DNA of 64,000 nucleotides from assembly GCF_020991125.1 (NCBI RefSeq), contig NZ_CP087715.1:2631501-2695500 (forward strand), written 5' to 3'. The notes under the pieces were generated by a model, which was not told the origin of the DNA, did no database searches, and was given only the letters and a program-made list of their open reading frames with translations. Position 1 is the stretch's first letter, and every line of letters starts with the position of its first letter. Both the position numbers and the translations under genes were made by a program. This DNA is from Microbulbifer celer (GTDB lineage: Bacteria > Pseudomonadota > Gammaproteobacteria > Pseudomonadales > Cellvibrionaceae). Below, piece after piece: positions 56,768 through 64,000 of the stretch.

Positions 56768-57376
56768 ATGGAATGGTTGTCTGAAATATCCACTCCGCTG
56801 TTGATTCTCGGCGGTATGGCACTGGTGTTCGGCGCCCTGCTGGGCTTTGCCGCCGTGCGCTTCAAGGTGGAAGGAGATCCCATTGTCGATCAGATCGACG
56901 AGATCCTGCCCCAGACCCAGTGCGGCCAATGCGGCCACCCGGGCTGCCGCCCCTACGCCGAGGCCATCGCCAATGGCGAGGCGATCAACAAATGCCCACC
57001 CGGGGGCCAGGCCACCATCAATGAACTGGCCAACCTGCTGGATGTGGAGGCAGTACCGCTGGATGCGGAGCACGGGGTGGAAGACGTCAAGAAGGTGGCG
57101 TTTATCCGCGAGGCAGAGTGCATCGGCTGCACCAAGTGCATCCAGGCCTGCCCGGTGGACGCCATCGTGGGCGCAGCCAAGCAGATGCACACGGTAATTG
57201 TGGATGAGTGCACCGGCTGCGATCTGTGCGTGGAGCCCTGCCCGGTGGACTGTATTGACATGGTGCCGCTGGAAACACCACTGCAGGAGTGGCACCCCGA
57301 GAAACCAGCCGATGGAATCGATTTGATCGCCAGTGACAGACCCGAGCTGCACACCGACGACAGGAATGCAGCATGA
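56768..57376 (+). CDS. rnfB: Rnf complex Fe-S subunit RnfB
   Basis: 202 residues. One N-terminal membrane helix, then a Fe-S domain with C52, C55, C60 and C76 ([10 protein letters not shown] and KCPPGG), then two 4Fe-4S ferredoxin motifs ([12 protein letters not shown] and [12 protein letters not shown]). It takes electrons from ferredoxin on the cytoplasmic side. AAGGAG is upstream; its stop overlaps the rnfC start (ATGA). Confidence 0.96.
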   Translation: MEWLSEISTPLLILGGMALVFGALLGFAAVRFKVEGDPIVDQIDEILPQTQCGQCGHPGCRPYAEAIANGEAINKCPPGGQATINELANLLDVEAVPLDAEHGVEDVKKVAFIREAECIGCTKCIQACPVDAIVGAAKQMHTVIVDECTGCDLCVEPCPVDCIDMVPLETPLQEWHPEKPADGIDLIASDRPELHTDDRNAA

Positions 57377-59592
57377 GCCAGGTAGAGCATAGAACCAGCG
57401 CCGAGGAACGCCGCGCCGCCCGCGAGGCACACCTGATCGCCAGCGAGAAGGCCCGCGACCTGTCGCGGGAACTCAAGATCAACGATTTCCACGGCGGCGT
57501 GCACCCGCCAGAGAACAAGCACCAGTCTACCGGCGAGCCCATCGGCCACATCCCGCTGGCAGAGGATCTGATCGTTCCCCTGAACCAGCATATCGGCGGC
57601 ACCGCAATTCCGCTGGTAAAGCTGGGAGACAACGTTCTCAAGGGGCAGAAAATAGCCGAGGCCGACGGTCCGGTGAGCTGCCCGGTACACGCGCCCTCTT
57701 CCGGCAAAGTGGTGGCTATCGAACCGATGGCCGTGCCCCACCCGTCGGGTATGGCAGCGGACTGCATCCAGATCCGTACCGATGGCCGCGATCAGTGGTA
57801 TCCGCTGGAGCCGGTGGAAGATTTCCGCCGCGTGGAGATCGATACGCTGTTGGAGAAGATCCGCGATTGCGGTATCGCCGGTATGGGCGGAGCGGGCTTT
57901 CCCACCGCGGTGAAACTCGCCCCCCGCGGCGGCGCGGAAATCGACACCCTGATCATCAACGGCACCGAGTGCGAACCGTATATCACCGCCGACGATATGC
58001 TGATGCGCGAGCGCGCGGAAGAGATCATCGGTGGAGTGGAAATCCTCGCGCACCTGCTGGACGAACCGGAGCGGGTGCTGATCGGCATCGAGGACAACAA
58101 GCCCGAAGCCATCGCGGCGATGAAAAAGGCCGCGGAGGGCACCCGCTTCCATGTGGTGGTGTTCCCCACCAAATACCCGTCCGGCGGTGAAAAACAGCTG
58201 ATCGAAATTCTCACCGGGCGCGAGGTCCCCAACGAGGGGCTGCCGGCCAATGTGGGTATCGTGTGCCAGAACGTGGGTACGGCGCGTGCGGTATATCGCG
58301 CCATTACCCACGGCGAGCCGCTGATCAGCCGCGTGACCACGGTGGTCGGCGAGGCGCTGGCTCACCAGCGCAATATCGAGGTGCCGCTCGGCACGCCCAT
58401 CCGGCACATCCTCGAACACCACGGTGTGGACCGCAAACAGTTGCAGCGGGTGGTGATTGGCGGTCCGATGATGGGTTACACCATCGACGACGACCGCGCG
58501 CCGGTGGTGAAAACCACCAACTGTATTCTTGCGCCCACCGATCAGGAACTGCCGCCGCCACCGCCGGCCCAGGCCTGCATCCGCTGCGGTCTCTGTGCCG
58601 AGGTCTGCCCTGCCTCCCTGCTGCCGCAGCAGTTGTACTGGTATGCCCGCGCCGACGATCGGGAAAAACTCCAGGCCTACAACCTGTTCGACTGCATCGA
58701 GTGCGGCGCCTGTTCTTACGTGTGCCCCTCCAGCATCCCCCTGGTGCAGTATTACCGTGCCGCCAAGGGCGATATCCGCGAGGCACGGCTGGAAAAGGAA
58801 AAGGCCGACCGCGCCCGCGAGCGCTTCGAGTACCGCAAGCTGCGCCTGGAAAAGGCGGAAAAAGAGAAAGAAGCCAAGCGCCTGGCGCGCAAGAAGGCCG
58901 CGGAAGAAGCGCGCAAGAAGCGCGAACAGAACGCCAACTCACCGGAAGCCCAGGCCGCCAAGCAGGAATCCGATGTGGTGGCCGCAGCCCTGGCGCGGGT
59001 GAAAGCCAAACAGGCCTCCCCGGAGCAACAACTGGCCCGCGCCCAGCGCAGCCTCACCAGTGCCGAGCACCGCGTGGAGCGGATACAGAAAAAACTGGCG
59101 GAATCAGACGAAAACCAGCGCGCACAATTGGAAGCACAGCTGAAGACCGCCGAGCTGAAACGCCAGGAAGCCCGCGACAAGCTCAAAGACGCCGAGCAGC
59201 AGGCGGCCACCGCGCCGGCCGCGGAATCGACACAGGAATCAGCAAAGGAATCGGCACAGGCGCCCGCCAACAACGACAAGCCTGCAGAGCCGTCTGTCAC
59301 CGAAGACAAACTGACCGTCGCCGGCGCGTCATCCAGTGCCGCCAACGCTGCGATCGAGAAGGCCAAAGCGGCCGCCGCGGCCCGCGCCAGTATGAGCCCC
59401 CAGGAAAAGCTCGCGGCGGAAATCGAAGCGCTGAAAAAGCGCGTGGAAAAAGCCGAGGCGCGGCTGGAAAAAGCCCGCAGCGAGGACGATGCCAATATGG
59501 CCGCGTTTGAAACCGCACTGCACAAGATGCAGGACAAACTGCAGGAAAAGCTGGCGGCCCAGCAGAGCCAGTCCGGTAATGCGGATCGATAA
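57373..59592 (+). CDS. rnfC: Rnf complex NADH-binding subunit RnfC with long C-terminal tail
   Basis: 739 residues. The core (1-470) has [18 protein letters not shown] (nucleotide/FMN site), [11 protein letters not shown] and two 4Fe-4S motifs ([12 protein letters not shown] and [12 protein letters not shown]). From about 475 to the end there are about 260 residues rich in Lys, Ala and Glu, forming a long coiled or helical tail, as in E. coli RsxC. It binds NAD(H) and links it to RnfB and RnfG. Confidence 0.96.
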   Translation: MSQVEHRTSAEERRAAREAHLIASEKARDLSRELKINDFHGGVHPPENKHQSTGEPIGHIPLAEDLIVPLNQHIGGTAIPLVKLGDNVLKGQKIAEADGPVSCPVHAPSSGKVVAIEPMAVPHPSGMAADCIQIRTDGRDQWYPLEPVEDFRRVEIDTLLEKIRDCGIAGMGGAGFPTAVKLAPRGGAEIDTLIINGTECEPYITADDMLMRERAEEIIGGVEILAHLLDEPERVLIGIEDNKPEAIAAMKKAAEGTRFHVVVFPTKYPSGGEKQLIEILTGREVPNEGLPANVGIVCQNVGTARAVYRAITHGEPLISRVTTVVGEALAHQRNIEVPLGTPIRHILEHHGVDRKQLQRVVIGGPMMGYTIDDDRAPVVKTTNCILAPTDQELPPPPPAQACIRCGLCAEVCPASLLPQQLYWYARADDREKLQAYNLFDCIECGACSYVCPSSIPLVQYYRAAKGDIREARLEKEKADRARERFEYRKLRLEKAEKEKEAKRLARKKAAEEARKKREQNANSPEAQAAKQESDVVAAALARVKAKQASPEQQLARAQRSLTSAEHRVERIQKKLAESDENQRAQLEAQLKTAELKRQEARDKLKDAEQQAATAPAAESTQESAKESAQAPANNDKPAEPSVTEDKLTVAGASSSAANAAIEKAKAAAAARASMSPQEKLAAEIEALKKRVEKAEARLEKARSEDDANMAAFETALHKMQDKLQEKLAAQQSQSGNADR

Positions 59593-59630
59593 GCGGGAAA
59601 CCTAACAGTGGGAATAACCAGAGAAATACC

Positions 59631-60683
59631 ATGTCCCTGATGCGAGTCACATCCCCCCACGCCCACTCCGGCCAGAGCACCAGCAAGGTGATGCTGCAGG
59701 TGGCCGCCGCCACCATTCCGGGGGTACTGGCGCTCGTGGTCTTTTTTGGTCCCGGGGTACTGATCAATATCGCTCTCTGCGCAATTACCGCGCTGGCTTC
59801 CGAGGCCGCGGTGATGAAGTTGCGCGGGCGCCCGGTGGGCTTCTACCTCAAGGACTACAGCGCCTTCGTTACCGCCCTGCTGCTGGGGATCGCCATTCCC
59901 GCCTACTGCCCGTGGTGGATTCCGGTGATCGGCACGGTCACTGCCATTGTGCTGGCCAAGCAACTCTACGGCGGCATGGGTTACAACCCGTTCAACCCCG
60001 CCATGGTGGGCTACGTGGTACTGCTGATCAGCTTCCCGGTGGCCATGACCCGCTGGGTGGGGCCGGCAGAACTGATTTATGGCACGCCGGGACTCGGCGA
60101 AACCTTTTCCCTGATCTTCGGCAATATGAATGTGGACGGCTTCACCCGCGCCACACCGCTGGAAATTGTGCGCCACAATGAATCCACCATTCTCGCCCAG
60201 CTGTATGAAATGGAGCCGGTGTTCAATAAAGGCACCATCGCCGGGCTGGGGTGGGAGATGGCCAATGTGGGCTTTCTGCTGGGGGGCCTGTTCCTGCTGT
60301 TCCGCCGCCTGATCACCTGGCACGGGCCGGTGGCGATGCTGGCCACACTGTCGATTCTTTCCATCCTGTTTTATGACGGCGGCAGCTCCCTGAGTGAGGG
60401 CTCACCGTTGCTGCACCTGTTCTCCGGCGCCACCATGCTGGGGGCCTTCTTTATCGTCACCGACCCGGTGAGCGGCTGCACCAGTAACAAGGGCCGTTTG
60501 ATATTCGGTGCCGGGGTGGGGCTGCTGGTATTCGTGATCCGCGCCTGGGGTGCCTATCCGGATTCGGTCGCCTTCGCGGTATTGCTGATGAACTTTGCCG
60601 CGCCCTTTATCGACAACTACACCCTGCCGCGCACCTACGGCCACAAGGCCCCGCGCAAGGCCACCGACCTGGAGGAACAGTAA
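59631..60683 (+). CDS. rnfD: Rnf complex flavin subunit RnfD
   Basis: 350 residues, about nine or ten membrane helices. The FMN is bound covalently to the Thr in SGATMLGAFFIVTDPVSG. Other NqrB/RnfD motifs are YNPFNPAMVGYV and GGMGY. The stop shares a base with the rnfG start (TAATG). Confidence 0.95.
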   Translation: MSLMRVTSPHAHSGQSTSKVMLQVAAATIPGVLALVVFFGPGVLINIALCAITALASEAAVMKLRGRPVGFYLKDYSAFVTALLLGIAIPAYCPWWIPVIGTVTAIVLAKQLYGGMGYNPFNPAMVGYVVLLISFPVAMTRWVGPAELIYGTPGLGETFSLIFGNMNVDGFTRATPLEIVRHNESTILAQLYEMEPVFNKGTIAGLGWEMANVGFLLGGLFLLFRRLITWHGPVAMLATLSILSILFYDGGSSLSEGSPLLHLFSGATMLGAFFIVTDPVSGCTSNKGRLIFGAGVGLLVFVIRAWGAYPDSVAFAVLLMNFAAPFIDNYTLPRTYGHKAPRKATDLEEQ

Positions 60684-61363
60684 TGCTGAAACGCTCCATC
60701 GGCGGCAATGCCGTAGTGCTGACACTGTTTGCCCTGGTGACCGCCGGCACCCTCGCCATTACCCAGATCACCACCCGCGGGCCCATCGAGCGCGCCATTC
60801 GCGAGGCGTCGGCCCGGGCACTGCTGGAGATCATTCCAGTGGAGCGCCACAGCAACGATCTGCTGGTGGACACCTACCCCATCCCCAAACCGTACTGGGC
60901 GCTGCTGGGGCTCAGTGATGGCGGCGATATCAATCTGGCGCGGGAGCCCGACGGCCAGATCACTGCGGTGATCATCCCCACCGTGGCGCCGGACGGCTAT
61001 TCCGGTCCTATTCGCATTCTGGTCGGTGTGAATCGCGATGGCACCATCGCCGGGGTGCGAGTGACCAATCACTCCGAAACCCCGGGGCTCGGTGACAAGG
61101 TGGACCTGAAAAAAAGTGACTGGGTATTGTCCTTTAATGGCAAATCCCTGCAGGACCCGGGCCGCGATATGTGGAAGGTACAGAAAGACGGCGGCGCCTT
61201 TGACCAGTTTACCGGTGCCACCATCACGCCGCGGGCAGTAGTCAATCAGGTACGCAAAGTGCTGGATTTCGTCGATGAACATCACGAAAAGATTTTCTCA
61301 GCACCCGTATCCAAGCGCGCAGTTGAAGTGGAACAGGCACCTCAGGATTCGGAGAACAAATGA
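60683..61363 (+). CDS. rnfG: Rnf complex flavin subunit RnfG
   Basis: 226 residues. One N-terminal membrane helix, then a periplasmic FMN-binding domain with the flavinylation site [11 protein letters not shown] and the segment [14 protein letters not shown]. It passes electrons between RnfD and RnfC/E. Overlaps rnfD by one base and rnfE by four. Confidence 0.95.
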   Translation: MLKRSIGGNAVVLTLFALVTAGTLAITQITTRGPIERAIREASARALLEIIPVERHSNDLLVDTYPIPKPYWALLGLSDGGDINLAREPDGQITAVIIPTVAPDGYSGPIRILVGVNRDGTIAGVRVTNHSETPGLGDKVDLKKSDWVLSFNGKSLQDPGRDMWKVQKDGGAFDQFTGATITPRAVVNQVRKVLDFVDEHHEKIFSAPVSKRAVEVEQAPQDSENK

Positions 61364-62076
61364 TGGCTACCCCGGATTACAGTGAAATCACCCACAACGG
61401 ACTGTGGAAAAACAACCCCGCCCTGGTACAACTGCTGGGCCTCTGTCCACTACTGGCGGTCACCGGCTCGGTGGTCAATGCCATCGGCCTCGGGCTCGCC
61501 ACCACCGCGGTGCTTACCTGCTCCAACCTCGCGGTCTCACTGGTGCGTCGACAGATGCCGGAGACGGTGCGCCTGCCGGCCTCGGTGATGATCATCGCCA
61601 CCTTCGTGACCTGCGCCGAACTGTTGATGAAGGCATTCACCTACGAGCTGTACCTGGTACTGGGGATTTTTATTCCACTGATCGTGACCAACTGCGCCAT
61701 TCTCGGACGTGCCGATGCCTTCGCCAGCAAAAATCCGGTGCTCCCCTCTCTTGTGGATGGGTTTATGATGGGGGCCGGCTTTACCGCGGTGCTGATTGTC
61801 ATCGGCGCGGTGCGGGAGGTCATTGGCCGCGGCACCCTGTTCAGTGATATGGACCTGCTGCTGGGCCCCACCGCTGCCAACTGGACACTGCCGGTGCTGG
61901 GGCAGGATTACGCGGGCTTCCTGGTGGCAGTCCTGCCTCCCGGCGCGTTTCTGGTGGCTGGATTACTCATCGCGGGAAAAAATGCCATCGATGAAAGCAT
62001 AGAGCGTCGACGTCAAGCCGGTGTCACGATCAGTGCGGGTAGCAAGCGGGTCCGCACCACCGGAAAGATTCAGTAG
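61360..62076 (+). CDS. rnfE: Rnf complex subunit RnfE
   Basis: 238 residues, six membrane helices, partner of RnfA ([36 protein letters not shown]). The last roughly 35 residues are basic. Two ATG codons lie in tandem (61360 and 61363). In E. coli the operon continues with nth; here there is no nth within reach. Confidence 0.95.
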   Translation: MMATPDYSEITHNGLWKNNPALVQLLGLCPLLAVTGSVVNAIGLGLATTAVLTCSNLAVSLVRRQMPETVRLPASVMIIATFVTCAELLMKAFTYELYLVLGIFIPLIVTNCAILGRADAFASKNPVLPSLVDGFMMGAGFTAVLIVIGAVREVIGRGTLFSDMDLLLGPTAANWTLPVLGQDYAGFLVAVLPPGAFLVAGLLIAGKNAIDESIERRRQAGVTISAGSKRVRTTGKIQ

Positions 62077-62556
62077 CGACACATCTCCGCCGAATTACAC
62101 TTTGGACACCGATCACCTCGCAGTTTTCAGAGCCGAACAAAATACAACGTTCAAGCTCCGGAAACTGCGTGGAAAATTATTCAGGATCGCCATATTCATC
62201 TGACTAGCTACCATTATTGACCGGCTCGCAGCCACATCCCCTCTGGCCAAAATTTCACTCCCTCAGGCCAAAACTGACCGACCCCGTATACGGTCAACTG
62301 ACCAATACTCTTTATTTACTCAGGCCAATTTGATGTAAGCCGAATTAATATTCGATTACGACTGGCTGTAATGCAATGTAATGGGATGCCTATCACAATC
62401 CCAGATTTCTCGGTAGTCAAAGTGGTACATATCGATAGAATAGGCTCCAGGGTATACAGCTGAGCGATGCCAGATCACATTTACTATCAAAATTATCATG
62501 CACCCATAAAGCTAACTGTTCCCTGTTTTTTCAGCACACAATAAGGATTTACCCTC
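62077..62556. other. Intergenic region between rnfE and the TetR gene
   Basis: About 480 bp without a gene. It contains the perfect palindrome CCGTATACGG (62284-62293) and three nearby copies of GGCCAAA or GGCCAAT (about 62246, 62270 and 62322). These could be regulator sites for the TetR gene or relics. No terminator for rnfE is clear. Confidence 0.45.
62284..62293. promoter_or_regulatory. Candidate operator palindrome
   Basis: CCGTATACGG, perfectly self-complementary, in a short stretch with GACC/GGTC repeats, 264 bp upstream of the TetR gene. Regulator not known. Confidence 0.25.
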
Positions 62557-63279
62557 ATGACGTTAGACAGTGGAAAGTCTGAACTGGTCTATCACGGGCG
62601 TCGTGCTCAACGTGCCGACAGTCGCCAACGTCGCAAAGCCATTCTCGAAGCAACATTACGCCTGATAGTAAAAGATGGGATTCGCGGCATCCGACACCGC
62701 GCAGTCGCGAAAGAAGCTTCCGTTCCACTGGCCGCAACCACCTATTATTTCAAGGATCTTGATGATCTGATCAGTGATGCTTTTACTTATTTTGTAGAGC
62801 AGAATATTGATCATACCCGACAGCTGCAGGCCGAGAGTTTCAGTGCCGTCAATCAACTGACCCCGGAAGTGATTGCCTCCAGCGAAGGGCGCCGTCAGTT
62901 CCTTCAGCAATTGACTCGATTTGTGCTGTCACATATTCGCACCCAGGCCGGCAGCCGGGACAACCGCATCATTGAGCTTGCCTTTCGTAACGAGGCGCTG
63001 AGGAATGAGCAACTGACCCGCGCCATCCGTATGGCCAACCGCGCCACAGAAAACCTGATCGTCGAGTTTTTCGAGCTACTGCAGCTTTCCGACCCGCTGG
63101 CAGCAGCACAAATCGTCTATGGCACTATTCTCAACCTAGAATACCAGGTATTGAGCGGCGCGGTAGCCATCGACTCGCCGCTACTGGAACGCACGGTAAC
63201 CATGATGATCAAACGATTGATCCCAGCGCAGTTGGAGCCTGCCGTAAAACCTCTGCAGGTTTCCGCACTGACGGTATGA
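62557..63279 (+). CDS. TetR/AcrR-family transcriptional regulator
   Basis: 240 residues. The N-terminal helix-turn-helix (RKAILEATLRLIVKDGIRGIRHRAVAKEASVPLAATTYYFKDLDDLI) is standard for TetR. The ligand domain (about 75-225) is helical with no named motif that shows the ligand. It stands alone; no neighbouring efflux or metabolic gene shows the target. Confidence 0.9.
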   Translation: MTLDSGKSELVYHGRRAQRADSRQRRKAILEATLRLIVKDGIRGIRHRAVAKEASVPLAATTYYFKDLDDLISDAFTYFVEQNIDHTRQLQAESFSAVNQLTPEVIASSEGRRQFLQQLTRFVLSHIRTQAGSRDNRIIELAFRNEALRNEQLTRAIRMANRATENLIVEFFELLQLSDPLAAAQIVYGTILNLEYQVLSGAVAIDSPLLERTVTMMIKRLIPAQLEPAVKPLQVSALTV

Positions 63280-63485
63280 TCCCTATCTGATCCCTACATT
63301 GCGTGCGCGCACTCAAACCAGTATGCGCGCACCACCTTTCGACACACGCACTCAATTCCTCCTTCTGCATCGTGAAGCAACGCACCGGGATACGCCGAAC
63401 AGTATCCGAACCTGGAGTTCAACGCATCCGATTGAAACTACGTAGAGCTTGATGTGGTTTACCCTCGCGTCCATAGCGACATCAG

Positions 63486-63512
63486 AAAAAGTGCCCGCTT
63501 TGCAGCGGGCAC
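63486..63512 (-). terminator. Rho-independent terminator of the cytochrome gene
   Basis: Stem GTGCCCGCT / AGCGGGCAC (63491-63512 with a small loop) followed on the minus strand by a run of T. It stops transcription 11 bp after the cytochrome stop codon. Confidence 0.88.
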
Positions 63513-63523
63513 TTTCGGGCGCT

Positions 63524-64000
63524 TCAGGATTTTGAACAGTTACCAGGCATACCTGCAATCCAGTTATGTAGTAATTCGGCCCCTTCTTCGTGTACCAGGC
63601 TTCGGCCGAGCTCCGGCATCATCGCACCCGGGTCGGTGGACTCGACGCGGAAATTGATAATGGACTCTTCCGGGTGCCCCGGAACAATGGCAAAGCGCCG
63701 ATCTCCAGACCCGGTTCCTGCTGCCACCGGCGGCTTGCAGACACCCAGACGACGCAAATCCTGCTCGTCGTGTGCCAGCATCAAGCCCGAGGTATCTGCC
63801 GGCCCATTGGGGTTATGGCAGTGGCCGCAGTTGATATCCAGATAGGAACGGGCGCGCTCCGCCAGCGCCACTTCGGTATCTTTGAAGTTCACGTTTTGCG
63901 GCACTCCGGACAATTCCGGCAAACCGGAAAGAAAACCGACCTGCTGCCAGTACGATAACTGATTCTCCTTGCCGCTCTGGTAGGTGTACTCCTTGTTGAG
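63524..64000 (-). CDS. c-type cytochrome, C-terminal 158 residues (cut by window edge)
   Basis: The frame is open from the window edge to a stop at 63524. A heme c site CGHCH is seen in LDINCGHCHNPNGPADTSGL, and the fold ends with RRFAIVPGHPEESIINFRVESTDPGAMMPELGRSLVHEEG, where Met may be the axial ligand. This resembles the C-terminal heme domain of SO_2930-type diheme cytochromes. The N-terminal part and export signal lie beyond the window. Confidence 0.85.
   Translation of the reverse strand, partial: LNKEYTYQSGKENQLSYWQQVGFLSGLPELSGVPQNVNFKDTEVALAERARSYLDINCGHCHNPNGPADTSGLMLAHDEQDLRRLGVCKPPVAAGTGSGDRRFAIVPGHPEESIINFRVESTDPGAMMPELGRSLVHEEGAELLHNWIAGMPGNCSKS

Noticed and set aside
56953-60323. 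Two long minus-strand open frames (489 and 523 codons)
   Set aside because: Antisense to rnfB, rnfC and rnfD; Ser/Ala- and Cys-rich translations without motifs.

Overview
The window is chromosomal DNA of a GC-rich marine gammaproteobacterium. The housekeeping genes (aspS, proS, metG, maeA, apbC, a complete rnfABCDGE), the neighbourhood logic (ybgA-like gene beside phr, yqjD-yqjE-yqjK, fmdB-like gene beside aspS) and the style of the proteins suggest the Cellvibrionales, possibly Microbulbifer. That genus guess is inference; no rRNA gene is present. No tRNA gene was recognised.

Layout. 1-10.6 kb: translation and general metabolism (aspS cut by the window edge, an FmdB-type zinc ribbon protein, an HU-type protein with a histone-like tail, proS, a lytic transglycosylase, an AraC-type regulator, malic enzyme, a cytochrome c5, an AsnC/Lrp regulator and an aminotransferase). 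10.9-20.4 kb: a GDSL autotransporter esterase, a membrane protein, photolyase with a DUF523-DUF1722 protein, a YdiJ-type FAD/Fe-S dehydrogenase and a TPR protein. 21-28.7 kb: small secreted or cytosolic proteins, trhO, two SpoIIAA-like paralogues, apbC and metG. 28.9-35 kb: a hydroxyacid dehydrogenase, then a nitrogen module of NasR-type ANTAR antiterminator, FNT channel, fused PP2C phosphatase/Ser-Thr kinase and cyanase. 35-42.6 kb: yqjDEK-like envelope genes, a bacterial glutamate-receptor-like channel, a chemoreceptor flanked by yghU and a decayed piece of yghU, a transglutaminase-like protein and two GNAT acetyltransferases.

42.6-55.8 kb is the accessory part. An AT-rich stretch leads into a probable antibacterial effector (permuted papain-like amidase, H54/C158) and a lipoprotein that looks like its immunity partner. 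Next comes a type I-E CRISPR array of 34 repeats (44152-46194) and a complete I-E operon on the minus strand: cas3-cas8e-cse2-cas7-cas5-cas6e-cas1-cas2. A WYL-domain regulator lies upstream of cas3 on the same strand. cas3 starts at a GTG that overlaps the stop of a nine-codon leader ORF with a strong ribosome binding site, so its translation may be coupled to that ORF.

56.2-62.1 kb carries the rnf operon. The window ends with a TetR regulator and the 3' part of a c-type cytochrome gene.

Several intergenic regions hold a family of large palindromes (about 3979-4084, 4154-4280, 28768-28890 and 32581-32694). Their stems differ from copy to copy but always pair, while the six-base loop RTCCCT is constant; three of the four also share a core around CCCATCCATGGGGGCTC. 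This family, the effector/immunity pair, the cas3 leader ORF with the WYL gene, and the FNT-kinase/phosphatase-cyanase module are the items most worth following up.
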